Of a stretch of 64,000 nt of DNA, positions 24,648 to 38,840 are shown one piece after another. A program made the translations under genes and the position numbers. The DNA is from Marthasterias glacialis. Lineage: Eukaryota > Echinodermata > Asteroidea > Forcipulatida > Asteriidae. The stretch's first letter is position 1; the number at the start of each line of letters is the position of its first letter. The notes under the pieces are model-generated. The model ran no database searches. It was not told the DNA's origin and saw only the letters and a program-made list of their open reading frames with translations. Location of the stretch: positions 11,342,167-11,406,166 of the forward strand of contig OU452233.1 in NCBI GenBank assembly GCA_911728455.2, given 5' to 3'.

Positions 24648-25806
24648 AGCTATTCGAACGCACTGGGGTCAGACATGGGTCGACCCAGGGAAGCTAATCG
24701 AACGCACTGGGGTCAGACATGGGTCGACCCAGGGAAGCTAATCGAATGCACTGGGGTCAGACATGGGTCGACCCAGGGAAGCTATTCGAACGCACTGGGG
24801 TCAGACATGGGTCGACCCAGGGAAGCTAATCGAACGCATTGGGGTCAGACATGGGTCGACCTGGGGAAGCTGTTCGAACGCACTAGGGTCAGACATGGGT
24901 CAACCCAGGGAAGCTAATCGAATGCACTGGGGTCAGACCTGGGTCGACCCAGGGAAGCTATTCAAACGCACTGGGGTCAGACATGGGTCGACCCAGGGAA
25001 GCTATTCGAACGCATTGGGGTCAGACATGGGTCGACCTGGGGAAGCTGTTCGAACCCACTGGGGTCAGACATGGGTCGACCCAGGGAAGCTATTCGAATG
25101 CACTGGGGTCAGACATGGGTCGACCCAGGGAAGCTATTCAAACGCACTGGGGTCAGACATGGGTCGACCCAGGGAAGCTATTCGAATGCACTGGGGTCAG
25201 ACATGGGTCGACCTGGGGAAGCTGTTCAAACGCACTGGGGTCAGACATGGGTCGACCCAGGGAAGCTATTCGAATGCACTGGGGTCAGACATGGGTCGAC
25301 CCAGGGAAGCTATTCAAACCCACTGGGGTCAGACATGGGTCGACCCAGGGAAGCTATTCGAATGCACTGGGGTCAGACATGGGTCGACCTGGGGAAGCTG
25401 TTCAAACGCACTGGGGTCAGACATGGGTCAACCCAGGGAAGCTATTCGAACGCACTGGGGTCAGACATGGGTCGACCTGGGGAAGCTATTCGAATGCACT
25501 TGGGTCAGACATGGGTCGACCCAGGGAAGCTAATCGAACGCACTGGGGTCAGACATGGGTCAACCCAGGGAAGCTAATCGAATGCACTGGGGTCAGACCT
25601 GGGTCGACCCAGGGGAAGCTAATCGAACGCACTGGGGTCAGACCTGGGTCGACCCAGGGAAGCTTTTCGAACGCACTGGGGTCAGACATGGGTCGACCGA
25701 GGGAAGCTAATCGAACGCACTAGGGTCAGACATGGGTCGACCCAGGGAAGCTATTCGAATGCACTAGGGTCAGACATGGGTCGACCTAGGGAAGCTATTC
25801 GAATGC
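24648..25806 (+). repeat. 44-bp minisatellite, about 26 units
   Basis: The unit is GGGGTCAGACATGGGTCGAC followed by CCAGGGAAGCTATTCGAACGCACT, 44 bp in total. It repeats head to tail with few substitutions. Alternating sites are CCAGG/CTGGG, CTAATC/CTATTC/CTGTTC and AACGC/AATGC. One unit near 25,611 has an extra G. Each unit carries the palindrome GGGTCGACCC. Long open frames across it are repeat artefacts, since 44 is not a multiple of three. Confidence 0.9.
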
Positions 25807-26388
25807 ACCAAACGAATGTACAAGAATTGAAACATTCTGAACATTACTGTTTTTACTGTGGTACTGATACTCTAAACTATCTGTGTATTTGTGTGTACTG
25901 TTAATCAAGGCTGAGAGAAAACAGGTTTACTCACAAAGGCCATAATACATACCTGAAGGTTCCCAGCATCATCTCATCGGCATTCCTCAATGATTGGTGG
26001 GTTTTTCATGATGTCATACTGCTCTCCTGTGCCATGTTCCGGTAAATAACTGCAGTATGAACCTCTGATGGATGACTACCCCAAAATGAAACAACAACCT
26101 GTACTGGGCTGAGAACATCTCTCTGGAGGAACTCTTTCAATTCATCTAATTGATATGGAAATTAATTTTTAAAAATCAGAAGCGATGTTTAACACATTGG
26201 TATGCTTACAAAAATTATGGTCTTACATTATGTTTTGTACCATGAACTAAACCTGATGACGACCCCCCCCCCCCCAGCCCGCACACACCTCCTGGCAGGC
26301 CTTGTGGCCAGTGCATGGTGCATCTTACGGCAGTGCGCCTTACACCTTTCGTTGACATGTTTCGGTGATTTTGGGTACTGCGCCCGAG
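25807..26388. other. Gap, no gene seen
   Basis: Noncoding, with a C run near 26,264-26,275. Confidence 0.4.
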
Positions 26389-26480
26389 TTAGTTGCGATG
26401 ATAGTAACCCTCCATCCTCCCGACGGTAGGACTCCGGTCTCCGACTGTCGAGAGGATGGAGGGTTACGATCATTGCAACT
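26389..26480. mobile_element. Short hairpin MITE
   Basis: AGTTGCGATGATAGTAACCC and the following TCCATCCTC are matched by the inverse, ending in ATCATTGCAACT. The arms are about 30 bp and the total is about 92 bp. Confidence 0.6.
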
Positions 26481-26673
26481 ATGCTGAGTATAACTCAATA
26501 GTATACACTGTACACTATTATTTAACCGAGCACCCTACGGACATCATTATGTGCAACCAATAAAATATCAAAATTTATACATAATACGTTTGCATGTAAC
26601 TCTGAACTGATGTGGTTAGTATAGTAATTGGTCTGACCGATAATGTCAAAATCTCAAAAAGAGTACAGCGCCC

Positions 26674-26682
26674 TAGTCTGGG
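26674..26682 (+). repeat. Left 9-bp target site duplication (TAGTCTGGG)
   Basis: TAGTCTGGG immediately precedes the terminal ACCAGACTGAAGTGAGCAC of the giant element. The identical 9-mer lies immediately after the inverted end at 44719-44727. Nine bases is the classical length for Mutator-like elements. Confidence 0.88.
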
Positions 26683-28902
26683 ACCAGACTGAAGTGAGCA
26701 CTAAATTTGGTGCTGGCACTAAATTTGTTGCCAGCACCAAATTTCAAAAGATTCGACAACGACCGTCACTAACGGTCAAGGTCCTTCTTAAGTGTTCGGA
26801 AATACAGAGTTTTCATCTGAAATGTTTTCAAAGTAAAATTATGAAATTTTTAGTTTTTTCTTCATAGACGTGTTCCTCACATCCCAAACCATTACTCGTA
26901 GGCGCCCCGACTTAATTAGTCCACTCATTAGGTCAGCCCAACTAATTAAACAACGGCATAAAGTGAGCCTGCATACGCATTTCATTATATACTGTGACAA
27001 ATACACACGCAACTACCTAATTTTCATCTGAAATGTTTTCAAAGTAAAATTATGAAATTTTTAATTTTTTCTTCATAGACGTGTTCCTCACATCCCAAAC
27101 CATTACTCGTAGGCGCCCCGACTTAATTAGTCCACTCATTAGGTCAGCCCAACTAATTAAACAACGGCATAAAGTGAGCCTGCATACGCATTTCATTATA
27201 TACTGTGACAAATACACACGCAACTACCTAATTTTCATCTGAAATGTTTTCAAAGTAAAATTATGAAATTTTTAATTTTTTCTTCATAGACGTGTTCCTC
27301 ACATCCCAAACCATTACTTGTAGGCGCCCCGACTTAATTAGTCTACTCATTAGGTCAGCCCAACTAATTAAACAACGGCATAAAGTGAGCCTGCATACAC
27401 ATTTCATTATATACTGTGACAAATACACACGCAACTACCTAATTTTCATCTGAAATGTTTTCAAAGTAAAATTATGAAATTTTTAATTTTTTCTTCATAG
27501 ACGTGTTCCTCACATCCCAAACCATTACTCGTAGGCGCCCCGACTTAATTAGTCCACTCATTAGGTCAGCCCAACTAATTAAACAACGGCATAAAGTGAG
27601 CCTGCATACGCATTTCATTATATACTGTGACAAATACACACGCAACTACCTAATTTTCATCTGAAATGTTTTCAAAGTAAAATTATGAAATTTTTAATTT
27701 TTTCTTCATAGACGTGTTCCTCACATCCCAAACCATTACTCGTAGGCGCCCCGACTTAATTAGTCCACTCATTAGGTCAGCCCAACTAATTAAACAACGG
27801 CATAAAGTGAGCCTGCATACGCATTTCATTATATACTGTGACAAATACACACGCAACTACCTAATTTTCATCTGAAATGTTTTCAAAGTAAAATTATGAA
27901 ATTTTTAATTTTTTCTTCATAGACGTGTTCCTCACATCCCAAACCATTACTCGTAGGCGCCCCGACTTAATTAGTCCACTCATTAGGTCAGCCCAACTAA
28001 TTAAACAACGGCATAAAGTGAGCCTGCATACGCATTTCATTATATACTGTGACAAATACACACGCAACTACCTAATTTTCATCTGAAATGTTTTCAAAGT
28101 AAAATTATGAAATTTTTAATTTTTTCTTCATAGACGTGTTCCTCACATCCCAAACCATTACTCGTAGGCGCCCCGACTTAATTAGTCCACTCATTAGGTC
28201 AGCCCAACTAATTAAACAACGGCATAAAGTGAGCCTGCATACGCATTTCATTATATACTGTGACAAATACACACGCAACTACCTAATTTTCATCTGAAAT
28301 GTTTTCAAAGTAAAATTATGAAATTTTTAAATTTTTCTTCATAGACGTATTCCTCACATCCCAAACCATTACTCGTAGGCGCCCCGACTTAATTAGTCCA
28401 CTCATTAGGTCAGCCCAACTAATTAAACAACGGCATAAAGTGAGCCTGCATACGCATTTCATTATATACTGTGACAAATACACACGCAACTACCTAGTTT
28501 TCATTTGAAATGTTTTCAAAGTAAAATTATGAAATTTTTAATTTTTTCTTCATAGACGTGTTTCTCACATCCCAAACCATCACTCGTAGGCGCCCCGACT
28601 TAATTAGTCCACTCATTAGGTCAGCCCAACTAATTAAACAACGGCATAAAGTGAGCCTGCATACGCATTTCATTATATACTTTGACAAATACACACGCAA
28701 CTACCTAATTTTCATCTGAAATGTTTTCAAAGTAAAATTATGAAATTTTTAATTTTTTCTTCATAGACGTGTTCCTCACATCCCAAACCATTACTCGTAG
28801 GCGCCCCGACTTAATTAGTCTACTAATTAGGTCAGCCCAACTAATTAAACAACGGCATAAAGTTTAGCGGGTATGCGCATTTCCAGAGTGACAAATACAA
28901 TC
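26683..28902 (+). repeat. Left arm: inverted end plus ten 211-bp tandem units
   Basis: Unique end at 26683-26810, then units starting with TTTCATCTGAAATG at 26811, 27022, 27233, 27444, 27655, 27866, 28077, 28288, 28499 and 28710, each exactly 211 bp apart. The units are almost identical, with only scattered substitutions, mainly in units 8-10. The last decays after about 28,860. Each unit contains several TAATTA words, which could be protein-binding sites. Confidence 0.92.
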
Positions 28903-30401
28903 AGGTTGGAACTGAATAGTGACGTTCTACATACCATTGTCCATTTTCTTGTATTGATAATGTGAACAGTTGTGATTCTGGATGAATTTAGACTACGAAT
29001 CATAGCAGCCTCGTTTGGGTTTTTATCACGGATTACTGATTCTTGATAACTGGGATAATAAACTTTACGCCTGGCTACATCCCTTCGGTTTCTCGGTTAA
29101 AATGTGAAGCGAAGATGTAATTTCACTTTTGTTCAAAGACATCAGTTGAATTCGGAAACACATCCAGACACAAAGTTGCACTAAAAAGCGGATTTAGATT
29201 GCGTACAACCATTCTTATAAATATTTTACACTCTAAAATATACAAAAAATGTATAAAAAAAACTATTCTGCATGTCATCACATATAGGCATGTAGAGTAT
29301 TTTATTTATAAACAATGTTGACTTTGGGAAACACAACCAATCTACACTTTAGTTAAAGGACATGGCTCCATGCTCACATAGTTGATAGATAGGTCAATCA
29401 CGTAACAGCCTCATTAATATTTAATTCTGTAATATTGTTACCGCAATTTCCCCAAAAGTATACATCTTGACATAACATAAAAGTCCTTCATGTATTCAAC
29501 TCCTTCATTTCTTCAATTATTACATTTTGTGAGGTGGTATCATCATAATGTCACATGAATAATTTATTGTGCTAATTATGAAACTACCATAACTCAAAAA
29601 TTATATTAATTTATACCCCCATAGGGTTCTAATGAAGGCATACACCCCCACTTTTTGTATACCCCCACTTTTTGGATATACGTTATTTACACTGACAATT
29701 TTATATTCAGATATCAGAATATACCACCCCCTCCAACTTTTCAACACCGATTTACGCCGCCGCATCAACTAAATACAAAAAAGACCTTCAAAAACTTCTT
29801 CTTCTTTTTTTTCTTCTTCTTCTTCTTCTTCATATAATAAGTTTTACATCATTACCGAATTATACAAGACCGATTTACTTTCAAAGGGTGACGTAAAACA
29901 TCATCAACCGCTGACATAGGTTTGGGCTAACTTGACAAAACCTTTTTAAAAACATATTTTCTTTAGTATTTCTCCCCTCAAATTGCTCCACCCCTCTTTA
30001 ACTATTTCCTTTCACGAAGTAAGTCATCGGGTCTCATTGAAAGGTAACTGTCGCAGGGGTTATGGAACACTTTTATAATGCTATGTTATAACACAAAATC
30101 TCATGTAAAACCATGCCAATTTGTTTGCTTAACAAATAATGCTTTAATTTAGCAAATACGTTTTATGAATATATCGTAAGTCATATATGGTACTAAATTT
30201 GTCAGTAGAACTTATTTCTAAGTTTTGACCGAAAACCGTTGCCTTTGAGAAAGGGGGATTGCCTCATGGCAGCGTGAAAACCAAACACAACTGAAATCGG
30301 TTATAAAAAAAGTTTAAGAAATCTGAAGTACTGAAACTATTTAATTTTGAAGATCAGTTTAATTAAGGTTTTAATGGGTAAGTTCTTGCAAAAAGAGTTC
30401 T
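28903..30401. other. Left internal noncoding part of the giant element
   Basis: AT-rich, and downstream of the stop of the minus-strand gene. A TTCTTC microsatellite lies at 29,796-29,832. Possible minus-strand poly(A) signals (ATTAAA, seen as TTTAAT) are at about 30,339 and 30,371. No further gene was seen. Confidence 0.5.
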
Positions 30402-33400
30402 TTACGCGATGCATTGTATATTACTCTGTTGAAAAAGTTGACTTAATCCCACGTCTAATATGTAACTTCTCCGAATGACAGAAAGTGTCATGTACATTCT
30501 GAGAGTTTGGCTGTTGTCATTTTGCCTAACCTCTCTTTTGGCAAGAGCTACTTGCTCAGCTATGACACAGCAATACAACCCACATGAGTCATAATCATCT
30601 TGGATAATGAATGATCCGTCTTTTATGAACATACAATTCTCATCAACCCTCATGAATGCAGGATAAACATTCCAATATTTAGATTTTTTCCCAGCAGAAA
30701 AGAACTTACGAAAAGAATCAGCGATTTGACGCAGCAAGGTATCTGACAAGGGCGACAGTGAATCGTAACAGAATAAACATCGTTTTATCTTATCAATGAC
30801 AAAAAGCATAAAATGAGAATTTCTAAGAATGGGGCATAGTATGATGTGACACCAATGACCGCCAACGATACATTTTCTCTGTATCGAACGATATGTTGAT
30901 GCAGTTGCTGATCTCCTAAGAATTACACTGGTTTCAGAACACAGTAGTGCAGCACAGCTTTGACGAACTTCTTCACTTTCGGCTAATTGTTGCAAGTAGA
31001 AATCTACAAAAAAATCGCTAATCCATCCCCGGTTGACGTTTGGTAGTCGTTTTTGCAGGGATTCACACAAAGCGTTCGGCATGTTTGCATTTAGCATTGC
31101 AATATGGCTGAATGACAGTGTTTCGTTTGAAGATTTCAATTTCACAGCTTCTTTGTTCAGTATACTTTCATCTATATAACCCCAAACATTTTCTACGAAT
31201 TCTTGCTCATTTTTGTTTACTGTAAAGAATTTGCTTTGGTTGTCAAAAATATCATCATCATTTGTGGAAGTGTAACTTTCATCAAAATTGTAGAAGAAAT
31301 TTGGATCTTTTCTCAAGTCATCAAGTGAATCCGCTTTTGGCGACGTTCCAGAGGGTTCTGTGGTATGTCCTGTTGATAAGTCGTTGCATTTTTCGTATAT
31401 CAGCAAGTATGCCCCTTGATCAACTGCCCTTTGAAATGTTTTGTCTGTCACTTGACAAACTACATGATCATCGAACAAAATTTTATTTTGGGTGTTTCGG
31501 TGATTTACATATGTTACGTAATGGCCACTTGCAACACTGATTCCAACGTGTACCACAACTGAGAGAAGGCGATACTTGTTTTTCTGGTTTTTAGTTATAC
31601 ACATTTGTTCCAGGTCCACAATATCTGGGACATGGATTGGGCAAGTAATTTTTTCAGCTTTCGAATTTCTCCACTGAAAACGCATTAGTTGAATTATTAA
31701 AACTTGCGGAGCATATAGTATTTTCGTGGTCCTGGTTTTTACTCCTCTGTTGATACATTGCTCACATAAGTCATCAGAAATACGAACGCACCTAAAACAA
31801 TTTGCAATATTCATATCTAAACGCGACTCTGTCGCTGCAACTGTCAAGACTGTTGATTGAGTTGTTTCTGGCTTTGAGGATGTATGACACAACACGCATT
31901 TTGATGTCCTCTGAATTACAAAACGTGGCGACATTCCTGCGTCGTGAAAAAAACTACTGACGTTGCTACAAGTTAAAAATTCTGCTGCGTCTTGCTGTTG
32001 CCGGACATTAAAAGAGAGGAACGATGCACAAACATAAATACTCCTTTTAACTAAACTGAAAGCAAGTGTATGACCTACTTCATCATTGAGTTGATTAAAT
32101 ATGAACATAAGACTCCTTTTGAAATCATTCAAATTTGGTATTTGGCTAGCAGTCCGATGGATTTTTATGTACAGTGGTAATAGCGCTTGAATTGATGCAA
32201 TCCACCAACAAGAACATGAATTATTTGAAATTCCTTTTCCGAGTAAAAAAAGTGGCCGGTAATCAGACCTTCTTGCTGATGTTGTTGTTGTTCTGTCGTT
32301 GATGTTGTTGTTATTATTGTTGTTGTTGTTGCTGTTGTTGTTGTTTTTATTTTTGTCCTCACCAACAACCGGCGTGCTCGTCTTTGGAATACGTTTTGCG
32401 GAAACATGTTTTTGAGGTCCAGGCCCTTCTTTAAATGACATTGTTTTAGTTGGAGGTGTTAGGTATATCCCCTCTTTTCCTGGTCGGCGAACCCTCTTCA
32501 GCCATGTTTCGGACGCTAATTTTTGGGACTGCTTTTTCGTGTTATGAGCCTTCCTGCAAAAGCTTTCCACAAATTCACGATGCAACGGTAAAACATCATT
32601 TTGATAAATTGAAACAAGAATGTGCAGATGACTGCATCTCTGATACTGTAACTTCACGCGTTTGACTTCTCCCATGCTTTTTTCAATTACTCCCTGTGTT
32701 CTATTTTTGGATGATATGTTTTGATGTTTAGATTTCTTAAGTGAACTGAACATGTCTGTGTAATTTGAGTATGATTTTTCGTTACCATGGCGACCTAAAT
32801 CACCAAGAAGGAGCCCCGACCAATTTGCAATTAATGGAAATGCGTAATTGAGAAGATACTTCATCAAAGCAGGACTTTTGTAAACATTCTCACGAAAGTT
32901 ATTTTCTTGTTCAGAATCATGAAAAGTAGTAATATGTTGCTTGGCTTTATTTACAATCTGAAGGAAACGGTTCTTAAATGGAGAGTTTGGAGAGGTTTCA
33001 ATTAATGTTGTTTGGCTAATATCCGTTTCATCTGGATTACATTCATTACTATTAGGGTCGTGATCGTCATGGAAAATAAAATCTACATCCAAAAATTGTT
33101 CCTGTGCTACAACCTTTTCCTGTAGTTTTTGATAACTTTCAAAAACGTAATCGTTGCTTTTTTCGGATAGCAGTAAAATTGATAACAAATATATGATTTT
33201 GTCTATCTCTCCAATATTTGAAGACTTCACAAGAATACCAATCCAGTACATCCCTTCTTTGAAATTGGATCTATATAGTTTTCGACACTTTCTTGATGCA
33301 TTTTTTATGAAATGGCTGGCACACTGATGGATAAATAGTTGATTTAAATCGTTATGCACTGCTTTGCCAGTCACCACTCTGTAACACCGAATAAAATAAC

Positions 33401-36400
33401 TTTCTACCGATTCACCCGTGAAACTATGTAGAACCGCTAAAAACAGCATGGCACTTCCATCTATCATGATTAACAAGGGATTCCTCACTCCATTGTGTCC
33501 ATAAATTCTTTGTTCATCTTGCAAAAATGCAGTTAGAAAATATGAGACCATATTCATACTTTGATCCGTTGTAACTAATGATGCCAGGACTAAAGGTGGA
33601 TTGCCATGTATTGGATGTCTAACTACAAGATCATATAATAAATATTTGTCGGAGCTCCCAAAACATGTGTTGTTTTTTAAAATGGATCCCGTGGCGTCCA
33701 GATATAAAATGTCTCGTCTCGATATGTTATGATAGATCTTAATGCTTGGATGTGAATACATCAGTATTGCAGGTGGAATGAGGCTGGCTTTTCTTAATAT
33801 TCCAGGAAATTTACCACCTTGTATTTTCTGCTTACGGTAGATTTCACAGAGAGCCTGTGTCTCATCCTTGGGAAGACCTGTTACTAATTTTGCCTCACTA
33901 GAAATCTTTTGTAAGACGGTCTTACTAGGAGCTTCACTCCTACAGCCCGAGAAGAATAAATCGTCGTTCATTTTTCCAAGATTGTCCAAATATTCCCTAC
34001 GTGGCTTTTTAAATTTCAATTGTTTTTTCATTTTTTCCCTTTGATTTGACCGAACATATCTACCTTTAATCTCCGATGTATGATGTGAAGGGTGACCTGT
34101 AAAGCAAACTTTTAATTTCAATTTTTTTTCATCAATCATTTTCATTTGAAATGTTACATTGCAACCACTAAAATTGCAATAGCCATTTGCAGAAAATGCA
34201 AATGTAGACGACCTTTTAGCCGTTTGATCACTTACATAATGGCGTCTAAATTGAAATGAGCAATAAGGGTGAATTTTGTGTAAGGATTTAGAAAACACAT
34301 TAACCCAGTTTGCAGGCAGTGTGTGGCCAGTCTGATTTTTTCTTAGTTTCTGCCACTTTCGGCTATCAATGTAAATGTAACAATCATGAGAGGGGGGCGA
34401 TTTTACTTTCCTGAATCTGTGTTTTTTGGTGGAAACGAACTTTTTGCTTTTATTCTTGCTGCACATTTCGGAAATAACTTCATTTGGAATATTATTGTCG
34501 GAGCCGACAGTGTCAATGGTAGGCCTACTGTCCTGCGAAAAAAATAATTGTTCGTCATCTGTTGGACGTTGCTGATTTTCATCGGAGTCGCCATTAGTAT
34601 TCAAGAAGGAATTTACGGATTGCAAATAACGGTTGTCATCATCTGTGTTTAAATTATTTGTAAACTGAATTTGACTTGCTGCACTATCAGAATCGCCTAT
34701 TGCACTACAAGGAGATGATTCATTTCGATGGACGGGACTATCTGTACCAATAACTGATTTTAAACTATCCTCGTGTTTTTGACTTGTTAAGTCATCACCA
34801 TCGCTTGTTACATTACAAAAAAAAGAATCGTTCTGATTGACGTCCTCATTAGGTGCAGAGGCAGCGTCAGCATTGGGATAACTATCGCTGTCCATAGGCA
34901 TTGAACTATTTGTATGTGTTTGGCCATCTCCTTGGTTCACATCCTCACAGACATGTTCAAACACGAATTCATTTGAGTTGCAACCGTTTACGCCACAATA
35001 AAAAGTTACATGTTCCATAAATGAATCCCCCTTTCTCTCTGGTTTTAAATCAAGGCAAGAGTAGTGGTACCAGCAACCACACTTATCACAAGCGACCATG
35101 CTCTGGTCTTTACTGTATGGCTTTTGGCATATGCAATACAATTTTGTTGTTAAGTCATCACCATCGCTTGTTACATTAAAAAAAAAAGAATCGTTCTGAT
35201 TGACGTCTTCATTAGGTGCAGAGGCAGCGTCAGCATTGGGATAACTATCGCTGTCCATAGGCATTGAACTATTTGTATGTGTTTGGCCATCTCCTTGGTT
35301 CACATCCTCACAGACATGTTCAAACACGAATTCATTTGAGTTGCAACCGTTTACGCCACAATAAAAAGTTACATGTTCCATAAATGAATCCCCCTTTCTC
35401 TCTGGTTTTAAATCAAGGCAAGAGTAGTGGTACCAACAACCACACTTATCACAAGCGACCATGCTCTGGTCTTTACTGTATGGCTTCTGGCATATGCAAT
35501 ACAATTGTTTCGTCCCTTTCTTCTTCTTATTTCGTTTAGGATTTTTGGCACTTGTTCTTTGATTGATAACTTGCCTAATCATATCTTTAATGTTGCTTGT
35601 ATTGTTTCTCCAAATTGTTCGTACAGCTTTCAGGCCATGTCGGCTGTCTCTCCTGACCCATCTCAAACTTGATTTTATTGATGGGATACATGAACTTGGT
35701 AGGTTTTTGTCATGTAGGTTTGACATTTTTATGCTATTGCCGATTACCTCTGCAAGTTTATCAATCTTGGCTTTTAAAACATTTTTTCCACTTCCAGTTA
35801 TGTCTTGTCCGCCTCCCGTCTTTGGCTGTGTCGTTGTAACCACCTTTTTCTGTACATGGGAAAGTATGGAATGCGGTTGATTGAGATTCAGACATAAAAC
35901 ATAGATAAGATTGATAAAAACGATGGATGGATAAGATAGAAAAGACGAATGAGATAGATACGATTTTGCCATTGATTTTCATTGAGGGCGCCCTTGATGG
36001 CTACACACGTATTTTTCTTTCGTGAATTTTGTTCGACGTTTTTTCTTTTCTTTTTTAATGGAGGGGGGCACCCAGGGGCACATGCCACACTAACCCCTCT
36101 TATTTTTGGCCCTGTGGACTCAGCGTATACCGGTAGTTCCCGTTAAAGATGATATTTACAAGCCACTAGGATTTTGGCTATTTTTCTATGCGCATCTAAT
36201 TTGAATCGTTCTTCGTACTGAGTATCCTAAATCATAAGTCGTTCAACTTCAATAACAAGCGCCTATTTCCACCTTTATTCAGTACCTCGACTGCAGACTG
36301 CGTCTAAATCATACGACTCTGTTATAATGATTAGAGCGTCCCTACATGTGTGGGAGGTGTTTGTTTGTTTGTTTGTTTGTTTGTTTGTTTGTTTGTTTGT

Positions 36401-38734
36401 TTGTTTGTTTGTTTGTTTGTTTGTTTGTTTGTTTGTTTGTTTGTTTGTTTGTTTGTTTGTTTGTTTGTTTGTTTGTTTGTTTGTTTGTTTGTTTGTTTGT
36501 TTGTTTGTTGGGTTGTTTGTTTGTTTGTTTGTTTGTTTGTTTGTTTGTTTGTTTGTGTGTTGGGTTGTTTGTTTATTTGGTTTCTTTTAGGTGCGCCATT
36601 ACATACTCGAGTATTTAGTGATTGTGCTTAATTTAGGAACTGTTTGTTAAACATTTGTTTTTCAGATTACTGAAGTAGTGTGATTCTTACCTTCCGTGCA
36701 AATTTACGAGACGCCTTGAATGACAGTCGATGCTTGGCACGAAAGTGGTCCATTACGCCCGATTCACTTCTGCATATTTTGTTACAAATGAAACACTTAT
36801 CCATCAGTGCATCATTTCTCAATCTTTCAAGTCGCTTTATGGTATACACGTTCGTATTCTTCTCATTCGTCGTTGATTCAGTGTCACTGACATCTCTCTG
36901 TAAGAAAAAGGATACTTACTTTTACAGAAATGATTTAGGTAAAACTGTAAATTCTTCCCTGTAACTTTTACTTCGTTACAAGTTGCGACCTTGATCAATT
37001 TTCTTGTTTCAATTTGCTTAAGAAAAGGCACACAAACGTTTTCATTAATAAATGTCAGATTCCTTGTTTGGAGCAACATCTACTGGTAACACGTTTTAGT
37101 TAATGACCATAACGATGGGTTACCTTGTACAGATATGCCTTTGGTAGAGGGATTACATATGTAACTGCGCTGGAGCTCAAGCGACTAGCACCAGGGCCCA
37201 TCATCGGTGGTTGATTCCTGAATTTAACCAAAACAACACTTTGCTACATTAATAAGCCATGTACCACTCATGTAACAAAATCAACATTTATACAGGCGAT
37301 GGTTAAACACAACATAATCATCGCAGGAAATGGGAACATACTTACTTGAAATCCCCCGAAGAAATTATCTGACAGTATTTCTCCAAAGCCTTTGCTCGAG
37401 GTACACCACGGCAACCAACACGGCTTCTTTTTGGAGGTGATACAATTTCTACCTCATTTTTTGACGACTGTTTCTCGGTTTTGTCTGAAAAAAAAACCCA
37501 GGAAAGAAGCAATTAAAATGTCAATGGTTGAAAGAAATGCTATTAATTAGTAACTTCTATTTAACAATTAAAAAAGCAAACAAATAAATCAAATGTAAAC
37601 GGAATTACGAATTTCTGAGTATGTAAATGTAAAAATCACACCCCTCTGCGACTTTTATGACGACCGGTATCGTCATCTCAACAGATTTTAATTTTTCCAA
37701 CATGGTTTATAGTTGTTGTCATCGTATGACAACTGCAAATTACCTTTATGTTGGGAATGAGTAGAATTGGGATTATGCTGTTGTACTCTAATAATTGGGG
37801 GTGATTGAGCGCGGCCACCAGCAGAACTTTCAGTATCTTTGTCAATGAAGATTGAATCAGTTCTATAAGCAGTGGGGCACCCTCGTTATCACTGACATGG
37901 ACGCCATCCTTCCAACTCCAAAGCCCGTCATTCCTCATTGGGAATTCGTCATGAATATCGATGTAGTAGATACCCTTCTTGCGGCACATGTGATGGATGA
38001 GGTTGTTGTATCTCGCAACTGACAATCCATAGCTGTCTAATCTTGGTATGATGGACGTTACTGCAATCTAAACCAGCAGATAAAAACAATAATGCATACA
38101 AAAGTAAATCTTGAAATGTTGGGAGAAGTTGATCGTACTAATTTACTAATAAAAACTTTATTTCCTAACGGTTTTGGCGAATAAAAATACATGAAACACA
38201 TAAAATAAACTCACAACGCTCTGGTGGAATTTTTTATTTATTTCATTTAACGGGTATTACCTAACAACCACATGCAGGTGTTCATCGTTTAAGTCCTTCC
38301 ACAAAATTTGTATTAACAAATACACCAAAGATAAAATAAAATACAAAGGAAAATACTTTTGCAGAAAGGATTACAGACAAATAGAAAACAACAACAACAA
38401 TGCGCGCATTACTGGACAATTTATATACGGGTGGAGTTGAACCCACTTTCACGCCTATACCACACTATAGTAAAACGACATCGAAACAGAAACATAACAA
38501 AAGTAAAGTATTATTCCGCAAAAGTAGGATTCAAGTATGAGATTAAAAGAAAACGTTTTTTTAAAAGAACAAAAAGAAAGAATAACGTAATGATTGTCGT
38601 CCATGTCGTTGTAAACGCCCCTCTCCGCGCGTGTGAGTCATATTATTTGCAATCTTGATTTCATGCATCTCTTGGGAAAAATATCCAACCCAAACAAACG
38701 AAATTAATTAATTAACAAAAAAATAAATAAAGAA

Positions 38735-38772
<38 letters not shown>

Positions 38773-38798
38773 GGATAGATAGATGGTTGGTTGGTTGG

Positions 38799-38840
<42 letters not shown>

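Noticed and set aside
24675-25723. Long open frames of up to 256 codons across the minisatellite
   Set aside because: The 44-bp unit shifts phase each copy and the frames simply cycle through it; no start context, splice sites or protein-like composition.
26683-28902. CRISPR-like array because of regular 211-bp spacing
   Set aside because: There are no spacers; whole units repeat, the array is inverted at the other end of the element, and the genome is eukaryotic.
35850-35972. First 41 codons of the large last exon as a signal peptide or membrane anchor
   Set aside because: The stretch is hydrophobic because it is pyrimidine-rich DNA ending in a canonical TGTACAG acceptor; the upstream exon joins after it in phase.
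36327-36631. CLFV-repeat open frames
   Set aside because: Direct translation of a GTTT microsatellite.
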